Source of the DNA: Leadbetterella sp035299025
Lineage (GTDB): Bacteria > Bacteroidota > Bacteroidia > Cytophagales > Spirosomataceae
DNA: 64,000 bases
Reading direction: 5' to 3'
Assembly: GCA_035299025.1 (NCBI GenBank)
Contig: DATGXK010000007.1
Coordinates: forward strand, 806,001 to 870,000
Below, piece after piece: positions 16,330 through 24,748 of the stretch. The position numbers and the translations under genes were made by a program. The notes beneath the pieces were generated by a model, which saw nothing but the letters and a program-made list of their open reading frames with translations, was not told where the DNA came from and ran no database searches. Position 1 is the stretch's first letter; each line of letters starts with the position of its first letter.

Positions 16330-17130
16330 TTGAAACAGGCCAAATTCGAAATATTCAGGTATAAGACCATTCAATCAGTTTTTCTAAATCGAGAGGTAAT
16401 TTTTGATTTAATTGTTCCCATAGGATTGGATGCGGGTAAGTTATGCCCTACAATCTATATGAACGACGGACAGGATTTTGATCAACTCAATTTGCCAGAA
16501 ACCTTGGAGAAACATTACACTCATAATGGTGTTCCGTTTATTTTTATCGGAATCCACACCAACGAGCGTCGCCTCTCGGAGTATGGCACTTCGTTTTATC
16601 CCGATTATAAAAATAGAGGCAGCAAAGCCACTGATTACATGAGTTTTATAATTTCGGAGATGATGCCCTGGGTTCGTAAAAATACAGCCAGTTCTGATTT
16701 GCCAGAAAACAATGCTTTCTGCGGATTCTCTTTGGGCGGACTTTCGGCTATGGATATTGTTTGGGAAAACCCTCATTTGTTCTCCAAAGCGGGTGTTTTT
16801 AGCGGTTCTTTCTGGTGGCGTGATAAAGGTTATGAAGAAGGTTTCGATGAGGATAATGACCGAATAATGCACAAGAAGATACGAAATTCGAATCATAAAA
16901 ATGGCCTTAGTTTCTGGTTTGAATGTGGCACAGCCGATGAAACTGCCGACAGAAACAATAATGGAATTATAGATTCTATAGACGACACACAGGATGTTAT
17001 CAAAGAACTAAAAAACAAAGGATATGCCGATGCCGACATCCGTTACGAAGAGATAGCAGGTGGCGAGCATAACTTTAATACTTGGAGTAAAGTGTTTCCT
17101 GATTTTTTGACTTGGGTTTTTAAGGATTAG
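16330..17130 (+). CDS. Second alpha/beta-hydrolase esterase, TTG start
   Basis: A 266-residue esterase D-like hydrolase. Nucleophile elbow FCGFSLGGLSAMD, acidic member probably in the GTADETADRNNNGI region, and His in GGEHNFNTWS. TIYMNDGQDFDQL and YGTSFYPDYKNRGSKATDY match Bacteroidota esterases of this kind. The reading frame has no ATG before the domain, and TTG is the best start. It diverges from the ligase operon, and its 3' end overlaps the convergent acyl-CoA reductase by four bases. An Asp/Asn-rich stretch (DRNNNGIIDSIDD) resembles a calcium-binding loop. The substrate is unknown. Confidence 0.82.
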   Translation: MKQAKFEIFRYKTIQSVFLNREVIFDLIVPIGLDAGKLCPTIYMNDGQDFDQLNLPETLEKHYTHNGVPFIFIGIHTNERRLSEYGTSFYPDYKNRGSKATDYMSFIISEMMPWVRKNTASSDLPENNAFCGFSLGGLSAMDIVWENPHLFSKAGVFSGSFWWRDKGYEEGFDEDNDRIMHKKIRNSNHKNGLSFWFECGTADETADRNNNGIIDSIDDTQDVIKELKNKGYADADIRYEEIAGGEHNFNTWSKVFPDFLTWVFKD

Positions 17131-18152
17131 ATTCTGGACAAAAACTCTATCGTATCAATATTGTCCGCGTAATCAGCCAGACCAGGGGTTTGACTTTCTC
17201 CAAACTTATAGGTGTTCTTCAATAAGGGTTCGTTGCTTACAATTACTTGAATTTCAGATTGTTTATTGCCAAGGTCTGAAAGTAAATCTGATTTCGAACT
17301 ATATTTTTCATAAAATAAAGTAGCGATCGGAGAAGCCAAGGCTAGGTCTTCTTTTAGTAATAAAAAACCGTTGTCGAGATGCTGCACACCATTCACCAAA
17401 TAAATAGACTTCATGTAGTCGTAATTATTATTGTATTTTGAATGCATCAAAATGGTATTCCAATATTCAATAGATTCAAAGAAAAATACGAAATCGTAAT
17501 TTTCGGGAACATAAAGCTTGGAAATATTTCTACATCCCAAGCCAAAATATGAAAATATATCATTACCAAGGTTGGCCAAATTCGTTCTGGTTTCTGTACC
17601 ATCGAGTATTGCTACAGAAGTTCGATTTTTTCGAATAATATTTGGGCTTTTAGAAAAATAATACTCAAAATATCTGGAGGTATTTCCGCTTCCAGTGGCT
17701 ATGTAAGCGTCTAAGTTATTTAGTTTATCGGCCAAAACAATTTTTTTCGAAATCTCGGGGTTGATTTTTACGAGTTCGTCATAAACAAACTTTATAAGTA
17801 CTTCGTCTTGTGAGCTGGGTTTAAAATAGGCCACATGTCCGGCCAAGACCACATGGATCAAATCCTGAAAACCCACCAAGGGGATATTTCCAGCAGCAAT
17901 TAGACCCACTTTTTTGCTTTCAGAGGGCTCAAAAAACTTGGAAGGGTAAAGTTGTACAAAATGCTCTAACTCTTTTTTGTTGAGATATTTAGCTAATATA
18001 CTCTTTAAAGAAGCTTTGAGATTGTCCATCGTAAACCAGCCGTTCTTAGATTTTGCGTGAGCCAAGAGACTTTGAAAATCCTCGGTATCAATTTTTTTGG
18101 CTAAGCTTTCTCCTAGTTTGCTAAATAGTATTATTCTGTCTTCTAATTTCAT
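17127..18152 (-). CDS. LuxC-like acyl-CoA reductase
   Basis: A 341-residue member of the acyl-CoA/acyl-protein reductase (LuxC) branch of the aldehyde dehydrogenase superfamily, which reduces an activated fatty acid to its aldehyde with NADPH. NIPLVGFQDLIHVVLAGH and the lysine in AYFKPSSQDE form the nucleotide site, and the catalytic cysteine is in FGLGCRNISKLYVP. I chose MKLEDRIILF as the start; an upstream in-frame ATG would add a 12-residue basic/aromatic leader. It diverges from a ferredoxin gene, a pairing common in Bacteroidota. Whether it makes fatty aldehyde or serves another pathway is not shown. Confidence 0.82.
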   Translation of the reverse strand: MKLEDRIILFSKLGESLAKKIDTEDFQSLLAHAKSKNGWFTMDNLKASLKSILAKYLNKKELEHFVQLYPSKFFEPSESKKVGLIAAGNIPLVGFQDLIHVVLAGHVAYFKPSSQDEVLIKFVYDELVKINPEISKKIVLADKLNNLDAYIATGSGNTSRYFEYYFSKSPNIIRKNRTSVAILDGTETRTNLANLGNDIFSYFGLGCRNISKLYVPENYDFVFFFESIEYWNTILMHSKYNNNYDYMKSIYLVNGVQHLDNGFLLLKEDLALASPIATLFYEKYSSKSDLLSDLGNKQSEIQVIVSNEPLLKNTYKFGESQTPGLADYADNIDTIEFLSRI

Positions 18153-18266
18153 TTTTTTTATAAAAAAATACCCCTTCCTCAAAATCAATGTAAAAATACA
18201 AAGGATGGTAAACTTTGAAGAATTATATTTGTTATTTAGTTTGAAAACAAAAGAAATTCAATCGCG

Positions 18267-18614
18267 ATGGCAATTATTATAACGGACGAATGTATAAACT
18301 GTGGAGCTTGTGAACCTGAATGCCCTAATACCGCAATTTACGAAGGTGGTATAGAGTGGACCTACGGTGGTGGCACGAGTTTGACGGAAGTTGATTTTGG
18401 AGATGGTACTATTATAAAAGGAACGGCTAACATGAAGCCAGTTTCCGATGAATTCTATTATATTGTAAGCGACAAGTGTACAGAATGTACTGGATTTCAT
18501 GAAGAGCCGCAATGTGCGGCCGTTTGCCCTGTTGACTGCTGTGTGCCAGACCCGGACAATGTAGAGGATCTCGAAACACTTCAGTCCAAGAAAGCTTGGC
18601 TACATGGAGAATAA
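18267..18614 (+). CDS. 2[4Fe-4S] ferredoxin
   Basis: A 115-residue ferredoxin. The first cluster motif is CINCGACEPECP near residues 10-21. The second set is split by a short insertion (CTECTGFHEEPQCAAVCPVD), the pattern of YfhL/Allochromatium-type ferredoxins with two low-potential clusters. A further Cys pair follows (DCCVPDP). It has its own unit, ending in a strong terminator, and is divergent from the acyl-CoA reductase. It could supply electrons to neighbouring or unrelated reductases. Confidence 0.92.
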   Translation: MAIIITDECINCGACEPECPNTAIYEGGIEWTYGGGTSLTEVDFGDGTIIKGTANMKPVSDEFYYIVSDKCTECTGFHEEPQCAAVCPVDCCVPDPDNVEDLETLQSKKAWLHGE

Positions 18615-18621
18615 GAAATAG

Positions 18622-18652
18622 AAAAAACCGCAAGCAATTGCGGTTTTTTTTT
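18622..18652 (+). terminator. Terminator after the ferredoxin gene
   Basis: Stem AAAAAACCGCAA / TTGCGGTTTTTT closed by a GCAA tetraloop, with a run of nine T residues. Confidence 0.85.
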
Positions 18653-19160
18653 GACCTTGATTACGAAATCAAATAGACAATTGAAATTCTTAATTTTAAT
18701 AAATTCACCCAATCACTTTTAATACTTTTTCCCTTAGAAAGTCTTTACTTATTACAAAAAATAACCGTCTGCAAGGTCTTCTCCCGAAATCCAAGACCAA
18801 ATATTATTCTAAATTGACATATTCCGATATGCAATTTGTGCTTAAGTCTCAAATAGTCAAATTCTTATGCTATTTCTAATCGATCTTTTGGTTCAAAAAC
18901 AATTATATATTACTACATAATCCACAAAATCAAAATAATATTTTGAAATATTATACTTATTCAAAATAAACATGAATTTCGGTAAAAAATAAAAAAATCC
19001 GCACTTTGGCTTCATTTTTATATCACTTTTTCAAGAAAATATATTTTTTTACAATAAATATGATAAAATTCACACTTAAAAATTTGATTTATGTATTTTT
19101 TTGAAAGAAGTTTGTTGAAAAATATAACATACTTATTTATTAATTAAACCAAAGAAAATT
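18653..19160. other. 508-base AT-rich intergenic region upstream of porin-amt
   Basis: No gene is visible on either strand. The region holds a cluster of CAAAATA half sites (18930-18969), listed separately, and the porin leader. No recognisable sigma-54 promoter (TGGCAC-N5-TTGC) was found, and no convincing TAnnTTTG lies close to the porin ATG. The long leader leaves room for several regulator sites. Confidence 0.6.
18930..18969. promoter_or_regulatory. Clustered CAAAATA half sites, possible operator
   Basis: CAAAATA (18931-18937) and TATTTTG (18939-18945) form a 7+1+7 palindrome. A third half site CAAAATA is at 18962-18968. TCAAAATAA recurs as a direct repeat with 31-base spacing (about three helical turns). 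TATTTTGAA / TTCAAAATA also forms a 9-base inverted repeat with a 12-base spacer. Confidence 0.35.
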
Positions 19161-20336
19161 ATGAAGAAAGTGTATTTAACAATTTTCGGCCTTGTTTCAG
19201 CTCTTGCAGTATCGGCAACCGAAAATCCAACAAAACCGGGTAAAAGTGACAAGAAAGAAATTAAGAAAGAAGCGGCACTTGCTGAGGCTCCCAAAGCGGT
19301 TGTAGAAGAGACCAAAAGTCCGTTAACTTTCAGTGGGTATGTTGATACCTATTACTTCGCAAATTTCAATGGCGTACAATCTAACCTAGGAGCTTCTGGT
19401 TTCGAAAGAATTTTCGACCAAAAAGCCAACAATTTTCAAGTGGGTCTAGCTCAAATGAAAACCACTTACTCAACTGATAAAGTAACAGGTGTAATAGACC
19501 TTACTTTTGGAAACCACGGTGACCTTGGAAACTATGGAAACAAACTTAGCCCACTTGGCGAAGGTATTGGTACAACAGGCTTGGCCATCAAGCAGGCATA
19601 TTTGACCTGGAAAATGACCGACAAAGTTTCATTGACAGGTGGTCAGTACGGTACAAATGTTGGATACGAGGTAATTGATGCTCCTGTAAACTTCAATTAT
19701 TCACTTTCAAACATGTTTGGAAACGGGCCTTTCTACCATACAGGTATCAAGTTGGACGTTGCGGCATCTGATAAGTTTGCTTTCATGGTGGGCTTAACAA
19801 ACGGACTTGACAGCAAAGATGACAACAATAAGGCGAAAGGAGTTCAAGGTCAAATTACTATTAAGCCTGTTGATGGTTGGAGTGTTTATTTGAATTATTT
19901 CGGTTCTGACGAAGGTAGCACTGAAAAAGATGTATACTCATGGTATGACCTTACTACTTCTTATCAAGTATCAGAAAAATTATTGGTAGGTCTAAATGCC
20001 GTAACTGGTAAAAACAATACTGGTTCATGGGGTGGAGCGGCTCTATATCTAAATGGTAAACTTTCTGACAAATTTAGTTTAGGTACTCGGGTTGAATATT
20101 TTGATAACAGCAAAGGTGGTATTTATTTGGTTGACGAAGATGGTGCTGGTGTTTCGACTACGGGGATAACTTTGACTGGAAATTATGATGTATCACCAAA
20201 TCTAAAATTCAAACCTGAATATAGATTTGACACTTATAAAAATGCCGCTGGAACTTTTCAATTGTATGACAAAGACGGTGGCTTGACAAAGAAATCTCAA
20301 TCGACATTGGGAGCAGCCCTAATCTTTTATTTCTAA
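19161..20336 (+). CDS. Outer-membrane beta-barrel porin (OmpL-like)
   Basis: A 391-residue protein with a Sec signal peptide (MKKVYLTIFGLVSALAVSA). A ~30-residue Lys/Glu/Ala-rich linker follows, then a barrel of alternating strands starting SGYVDTYYFANFN and ending with the aromatic ALIFYF typical of outer-membrane barrels. It resembles the putative beta-barrel porin-2/OmpL group. It lies 39 bases upstream of the ammonium transporter gene on the same strand, so it may let ammonium or another small nitrogen source cross the outer membrane. The solute is inferred from context only. Confidence 0.85.
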   Translation: MKKVYLTIFGLVSALAVSATENPTKPGKSDKKEIKKEAALAEAPKAVVEETKSPLTFSGYVDTYYFANFNGVQSNLGASGFERIFDQKANNFQVGLAQMKTTYSTDKVTGVIDLTFGNHGDLGNYGNKLSPLGEGIGTTGLAIKQAYLTWKMTDKVSLTGGQYGTNVGYEVIDAPVNFNYSLSNMFGNGPFYHTGIKLDVAASDKFAFMVGLTNGLDSKDDNNKAKGVQGQITIKPVDGWSVYLNYFGSDEGSTEKDVYSWYDLTTSYQVSEKLLVGLNAVTGKNNTGSWGGAALYLNGKLSDKFSLGTRVEYFDNSKGGIYLVDEDGAGVSTTGITLTGNYDVSPNLKFKPEYRFDTYKNAAGTFQLYDKDGGLTKKSQSTLGAALIFYF

Positions 20337-20375
20337 TTTAAACCCTTTTTGTACAACACTTAATTATTTTCAATT

Positions 20376-21710
20376 ATGAGCGAAACAGCAAAAATTAAAC
20401 CCTCGTACGTGCCAATAGCCATTTTGGCGGCCGTAACCATTTTAGCTCTTGTTTTTCCTTCACTTCCTTCGGCCATTATTACTGAAGGTGTAGACAGTGG
20501 AGATACTGCGTGGATGTTAGTTGCCTCGGCATTGGTTTTGATCATGACTCCAGGCCTTGCATACTTCTACGGTGGTATGGTAAACGCCAAAAACGTAATC
20601 TCTACAATGCTTCAAAGTTTTATAGCTATGGGCGTTATCTCTATCGTATGGGTAGTAGTTGGTTACAGTTTGGCATTTGGTGAAAGTGTAGGAGGATTTG
20701 TAGGTAATCCACTAACGCACTTTATGATGAAAGGTGTTCTTGACGCCAAGCCTTGGGGCACAATCCCGGCGATAATGTTTGCATTTTTCCAATTGAAATT
20801 TGCAGTAATTACGCCTGCTTTGGTTACTGGTTCAATGGCTGAGCGTATCAACTTTAAGTCTTATGTAGTTTTCATGATACTTTTTAGTTTATTCATTTAC
20901 GCTCCTTTGGCTCACATGACTTGGGCATCTGGTGGTTTCTTGTTCGAAATGGGTGTTCTTGACTTTGCTGGTGGTACAGTTGTACACATGTCGGCGGGTT
21001 GGGCAGCACTTGCAGGTGCCATCTATTTGAAAAGACGTAGATCTCATGTAGAAGGTAGCTTCCTTCCACCAGCCAATATTCCTTATGTATTGTTGGGTAC
21101 AGGTCTATTGTGGTTTGGATGGTTTGGTTTTAATGCGGGTTCGGCTTTGGGTGCTAACTCATTGGCTGCCATAGCTTTCTCTACTACAAATACGGCTGCA
21201 GGTGCTGCTGGTATAGCATGGGTATTGTTTGATGCCGCTCGCGGTAAGAAAGTTTCAGCACTAGGTTTTTGTATTGGTGTTGTGGTAGGTTTGGTTGCAA
21301 TTACTCCAGCTGCGGGTTTTGTATCAATTCCTCACGCATTGGTTATTGGCGTAGTTGCTTCAATTATTTCAAACTACTTGGCTCACTACAAAACCAAAAC
21401 TGCTCTTGATGATACTTTGGATGTGTTCCCTTGTCATGGAGTTGGTGGTATGGTAGGTATGTTGTTTACAGGTATTTTTGCCTCTTCTGCTATCAACCCA
21501 GCCGTAGCTAATCAAGGTCTTTTCTTTGGCGAAACTACCTTGTTTATCAAGCACTTGGTAGCTTTGGTTTTGGTGTCAGCATTCGCATTTATTATGTCAT
21601 TCATCATCTTGAAATTGACAGACATTTTGGTTCCGATGAGAGTATCTGAAGAAGATGAAATGATGGGCTTGGATGTTAGCCAACATGATGAGCAATTATT
21701 AGAAGCCTAA
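20376..21710 (+). CDS. amt: Ammonium transporter
   Basis: A 444-residue Amt/MEP/Rh family channel with about 11-12 membrane spans. The signature DTAWMLVASALVLIMTPGLAYFYGGMV lies near the N terminus (residues ~45-71). The two pore histidines are expected in GGTVVHMSAGWAAL and DVFPCHGVGGMVG. The C-terminal cytoplasmic tail (VSEEDEMMGLDVSQHDEQ) matches the conserved regulatory tail. No glnK (P-II) follows, which is unusual because amt and glnK are commonly paired. Co-transcription with the porin and the nearby glutamine synthetases indicates ammonium scavenging. Confidence 0.95.
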   Translation: MSETAKIKPSYVPIAILAAVTILALVFPSLPSAIITEGVDSGDTAWMLVASALVLIMTPGLAYFYGGMVNAKNVISTMLQSFIAMGVISIVWVVVGYSLAFGESVGGFVGNPLTHFMMKGVLDAKPWGTIPAIMFAFFQLKFAVITPALVTGSMAERINFKSYVVFMILFSLFIYAPLAHMTWASGGFLFEMGVLDFAGGTVVHMSAGWAALAGAIYLKRRRSHVEGSFLPPANIPYVLLGTGLLWFGWFGFNAGSALGANSLAAIAFSTTNTAAGAAGIAWVLFDAARGKKVSALGFCIGVVVGLVAITPAAGFVSIPHALVIGVVASIISNYLAHYKTKTALDDTLDVFPCHGVGGMVGMLFTGIFASSAINPAVANQGLFFGETTLFIKHLVALVLVSAFAFIMSFIILKLTDILVPMRVSEEDEMMGLDVSQHDEQLLEA

Positions 21711-21770
21711 AACTTATTATATTTGCAAAAAAATCACAATTTATTGTGGTTTTGTTGTACTCCAATCGGT

Positions 21771-21850
21771 AAAATACCCGTCTTTTGATGGGTATTTTCT
21801 TTTCTAGGCTATACGAAAAAAGCAGCTTCCTTTCGGAGCTGCTTTTTTCG
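21771..21850. terminator. Tandem terminators between amt and mtaB
   Basis: Two hairpins in a row: AAAATACCC / GGGTATTTT (21771-21798), then a perfect 14-base stem at 21814-21827 / 21837-21850 (core AGCAGCT / AGCTGCT) flanked by A and T runs. The second works in both directions and also ends mtaB on the minus strand. Confidence 0.85.
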
Positions 21851-21864
21851 TTTTGTTAGAGATT

Positions 21865-23196
21865 TTAATGTGTCAAAACTTCTTCTGGTTCTTCTACTTC
21901 TACAAGCATATCAGAATTTATCGCAACCAACTTAATTTTCTTTAAATCATTGATTAAAAGCGGGTCATACTTGGCCGTCACTTTGATATAATTGGACGTA
22001 AAGCCAGTCATATAGCCATTGTCTTCTTCTGATTCGAAAAGTACCACCTGGTCAGAATTGAGATGTTGCTCGTAAAAGTGTCTTCTTTTCTTGTCAGACA
22101 GAATATGAAGCATTCTGGATCGCTCGGCTCTTTTGTTTTGAGGAACTATTGGCTTAATAGCTAAAGCGGAAGTGTTTTCTCTTTCGGAGTAGGTAAAAAC
22201 ATGTAAATAGCTAATATCTAATTCATTAATGAAATTATAACTTTCTTTGAATTCTTCATCTGTTTCACCAGGATGGCCTACGATTACATCCACACCAATA
22301 CAACAATCCGGCATAACTTCTTTTATTTTCTGAACTCTCTCCTGATACAAGTCACGCTTATATCGGCGTTTCATGAGGGCCAGTACCTTGCTTGAGCCAG
22401 ATTGAAGCGGAATATGAAAATGAGGTACAAATCTCTTGGATGAAGCCACGAATTCGATAATTTCATTGGTGAGCAGATTGGGTTCAATGCTAGAAATTCT
22501 GAATCTCTCAATGCCTTCTACGTTGTCCAAAGCTTTTATTAAGTCAAGAAAATTCTCCTTCCTTTCGCCCTTAACAATACCAAAATCTCCAATATTAACA
22601 CCTGTAAGAACTATCTCCTTAACGTCATTCTTTGCAATTTCTTCAGCGGCTTTTACAATATTTTCTATGGTATCTGAACGGCTCGCACCACGAGCGAGCG
22701 GAATTGTGCAGTAAGAGCATGGATAGTCACAGCCATCTTGCACTTTAAGAAAAGTACGAGTTCTGTCGTTGAGAGAGAAGGAGGTGTGATACTCTACCGT
22801 TTCATTTATATCCGTGGCAAAAACCTTTTCCGAAGGATTTACAAGAGCTTTGGACTTTTCGAAGGTTCCTATAATTTCATGTAATCTAAACTTCTCTGCT
22901 GCTCCCAGTACGGCATCCACGCCTTCTATTTCTGCTATTTCTTGTGGCTTAAGCTGTGCGTAACAACCTATTATGGCCACATAACCATCTGGATTTATTT
23001 TCTGTGCCTCCTTTACAATTTTCTTGCATTTTTTGTCGGCGTTTTCGGTAACCGAACACGTATTTATGATAAATACATCAGGTTTTTCCTGAAAATCTAC
23101 TTTTCTGAAGCCTTTTTCTTCAAAAGTTCTTGAAATAGTAGAGGTTTCTGAAAAATTAAGTTTACAACCGAGTGTATAAAAAGCAACTTTCTTCAT
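21865..23196 (-). CDS. mtaB: tRNA t6A37 methylthiotransferase
   Basis: A 443-residue radical SAM methylthiotransferase that converts t6A to ms2t6A at position 37 of ANN-decoding tRNAs. The N-terminal cluster-binding domain opens with YTLGCKLNFSET, the MtaB form (MiaB has CQMN). NTCSVTENADKKC supplies another cysteine. The radical SAM motif is VQDGCDYPCSYCTIPLARG (CxxxCxxC). A C-terminal TRAM domain follows (DQVVLFESEEDNGYMTGFTSNYIKV). The length is normal. It is a single gene between two terminators. Confidence 0.93.
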   Translation of the reverse strand: MKKVAFYTLGCKLNFSETSTISRTFEEKGFRKVDFQEKPDVFIINTCSVTENADKKCKKIVKEAQKINPDGYVAIIGCYAQLKPQEIAEIEGVDAVLGAAEKFRLHEIIGTFEKSKALVNPSEKVFATDINETVEYHTSFSLNDRTRTFLKVQDGCDYPCSYCTIPLARGASRSDTIENIVKAAEEIAKNDVKEIVLTGVNIGDFGIVKGERKENFLDLIKALDNVEGIERFRISSIEPNLLTNEIIEFVASSKRFVPHFHIPLQSGSSKVLALMKRRYKRDLYQERVQKIKEVMPDCCIGVDVIVGHPGETDEEFKESYNFINELDISYLHVFTYSERENTSALAIKPIVPQNKRAERSRMLHILSDKKRRHFYEQHLNSDQVVLFESEEDNGYMTGFTSNYIKVTAKYDPLLINDLKKIKLVAINSDMLVEVEEPEEVLTH

Positions 23197-23225
23197 AGAG
23201 AAATCAATTAAGCCACAAAATTACA

Positions 23226-23260
23226 AACAAAAAGCCCCCAGAACAAACGTTCTGAGGGCC
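23226..23260 (-). terminator. Terminator after the GSII gene
   Basis: On the minus strand GGGC-CAGAAC pairs across an AAAC-complement loop with one internal mismatch (23234-23244 / 23249-23259), followed by TTTTTGTTTGT. Confidence 0.8.
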
Positions 23261-23290
23261 TAAAGTCTATAGTTATTCTAAACTAAAAGA

Positions 23291-24316
23291 TTAAAGTTTA
23301 GCTGTTTTAACAGTTTTGATAATTCTTGCAGCTACTTTGTAAGGGTCAGCGGCAGAATTTGGACGTCTGTCTTCTAACCATCCTTTCCATCCCTTTTGAA
23401 CGGCAGCTATAGGAATACGGATAGAAGCACCACGGTCAGAAACTCCATACGAGAATTGATCGATAGACTGTGTTTCGTGTTTTCCAGTCAATCTTAGGTG
23501 ATTGTCAGCACCATAAACTGCAATGTGTTCTTTTACAAATGGAGCAAATGACTGACAGATGATGTCATAAACCTCTTTGTTTCCAGCTGTTCTAAGAGCA
23601 GTATTTGAGAAGTTGGCGTGCATACCTGAACCATTCCAGTCCAAATCACCAAGTGGCTTACAGTGGTAGTTCACCCAAACGTTATATTTCTCACAGGTTC
23701 TCTCCAATAAGTATCTCGCAACCCAAATCTCATCACCAGCTTGTTTGGCACCTTTTGCAAAACATTGGAACTCCCACTGTCCTGGAGCTACCTCAGCGTT
23801 GATACCTTCTACGTTCAAACCAGCTTGAAGACAATATTCTAAATGCTCTTCGATGATATGACGACCATAAGCGTTTTTGGCACCTACTGAACAGTAGTAC
23901 GGTCCTTGAGGACGTGGGTAACCATTTGTTGGGAAACCTAGTGGAAGATTTGTTTCACAGTCGTACAAGAAGTACTCTTGCTCAAAACCAAACCAGAAGT
24001 CATTGTCATCATCTTCAATTGTAGCACGACCATTTGACTCATGAGGGTCACCGTTGGCATCCAAAACTTCACACATAACCAAATATGCAGGAGTTCCTAA
24101 CAAAGAACGCTCAGGGTCTTTACAAATATATACTGGCTTAAGCTGACAGTCAGATGAGCCACCTGGTGCCTGCTCCGTAGATGATCCGTCAAACGACCAC
24201 ATATCACAGTCTTCAAGTTTACCAGAGAAATTGTTTTCTATTTTGGTTTTGCTTCTTAGGCTTTGAGTTGGTTTGTAACCGTCTAGCCAAATGTACTCTA
24301 ATTTCGCTTTTGCCAT
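23291..24316 (-). CDS. glnII: Glutamine synthetase type II (eukaryote-like)
   Basis: A 341-residue glutamine synthetase making glutamine from glutamate, ammonia and ATP. The beta-grasp N-terminal domain has YIWLDGYKPTQSLRSKTK and DMWSFDGSSTEQAPG, the GSII signature. FWFGFEQEYFLYD and PGQWEFQCFAKGAKQAGDE carry metal and substrate ligands. WNGSGMHANFSNTALR and the C-terminal RIPIAAVQKG match. The size is GSII-like (decamer type), far shorter than the ~470-residue GSI, and the adenylylation tyrosine of GSI is not expected. A GSIII gene lies 2.4 kb away, so the cell has two unrelated subfamilies. Confidence 0.93.
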   Translation of the reverse strand: MAKAKLEYIWLDGYKPTQSLRSKTKIENNFSGKLEDCDMWSFDGSSTEQAPGGSSDCQLKPVYICKDPERSLLGTPAYLVMCEVLDANGDPHESNGRATIEDDDNDFWFGFEQEYFLYDCETNLPLGFPTNGYPRPQGPYYCSVGAKNAYGRHIIEEHLEYCLQAGLNVEGINAEVAPGQWEFQCFAKGAKQAGDEIWVARYLLERTCEKYNVWVNYHCKPLGDLDWNGSGMHANFSNTALRTAGNKEVYDIICQSFAPFVKEHIAVYGADNHLRLTGKHETQSIDQFSYGVSDRGASIRIPIAAVQKGWKGWLEDRRPNSAADPYKVAARIIKTVKTAKL

Positions 24317-24365
24317 TTTTGTAATAATTTTATATTGATTCTGTTTTTCTTAAAGAATTATGTTA

Positions 24366-24373
24366 CAAATATA
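24366..24373 (-). promoter_or_regulatory. Putative -7 element for glnII
   Basis: Minus-strand TATATTTG fits TAnnTTTG, ~50 bases before the glnII ATG. The motif TCAAAATATTATTT sits just upstream at 24383-24396, where a regulator could act. Confidence 0.45.
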
Positions 24374-24546
24374 TTGGCCGAATCAAAATATTATTTCTTT
24401 AATCAAAAAAAAGTATCGATTTTATTCTATTTTATTTGAAAAATACAACAATTTGTTAAAAAAATGAGATTTGCCTCTCCGAAGAGGTTTAATATCTACC
24501 TATTTATCCCCAAAAAATACTTTTTCTGTCAAACAGAAGCCTATTT

Positions 24547-24567
24547 TAAATCTAATTATTAGATTTA
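24547..24567. repeat. 21-base perfect palindrome
   Basis: TAAATCTAAT-T-ATTAGATTTA: two 10-base arms with one central base. It lies ~230 bases upstream of glnII and has no T run, so it is more likely a protein-binding site than a terminator. Confidence 0.6.
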
Positions 24568-24748
24568 TTTCATTTTAGGTTTGCTTTTTCGTAAAAATGA
24601 AACATAATATTTGGATTTACACTTTTTTTGAAAAATTGCATTATTCCAACTTAGTGGGTATACAGATATCTCTAAAAATGGGACATGAAAAGCATACGTT
24701 GGCTGTAATTTATACCAACAAAAAATTAATAATGAACGAAATAGGTAT

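Larger units (their letters stand above)
24317..24748. other. 432-base intergenic region upstream of glnII
   Basis: It holds the glnII promoter, a TCAAAATA-type motif (24383-24396), a small tetraloop hairpin (CCTCT / AGAGG near 24476-24490) and a 21-base palindrome. A 57-codon plus-strand reading frame (24597-24770) is present but not convincing. Confidence 0.5.

Noticed and set aside
18653..19160. Possible sigma-54 promoter for porin-amt
   Set aside because: No TGGCAC-N5-TTGC or close variant is present; the nearest GG/GC spacing near 19005 lacks the -12 GC.
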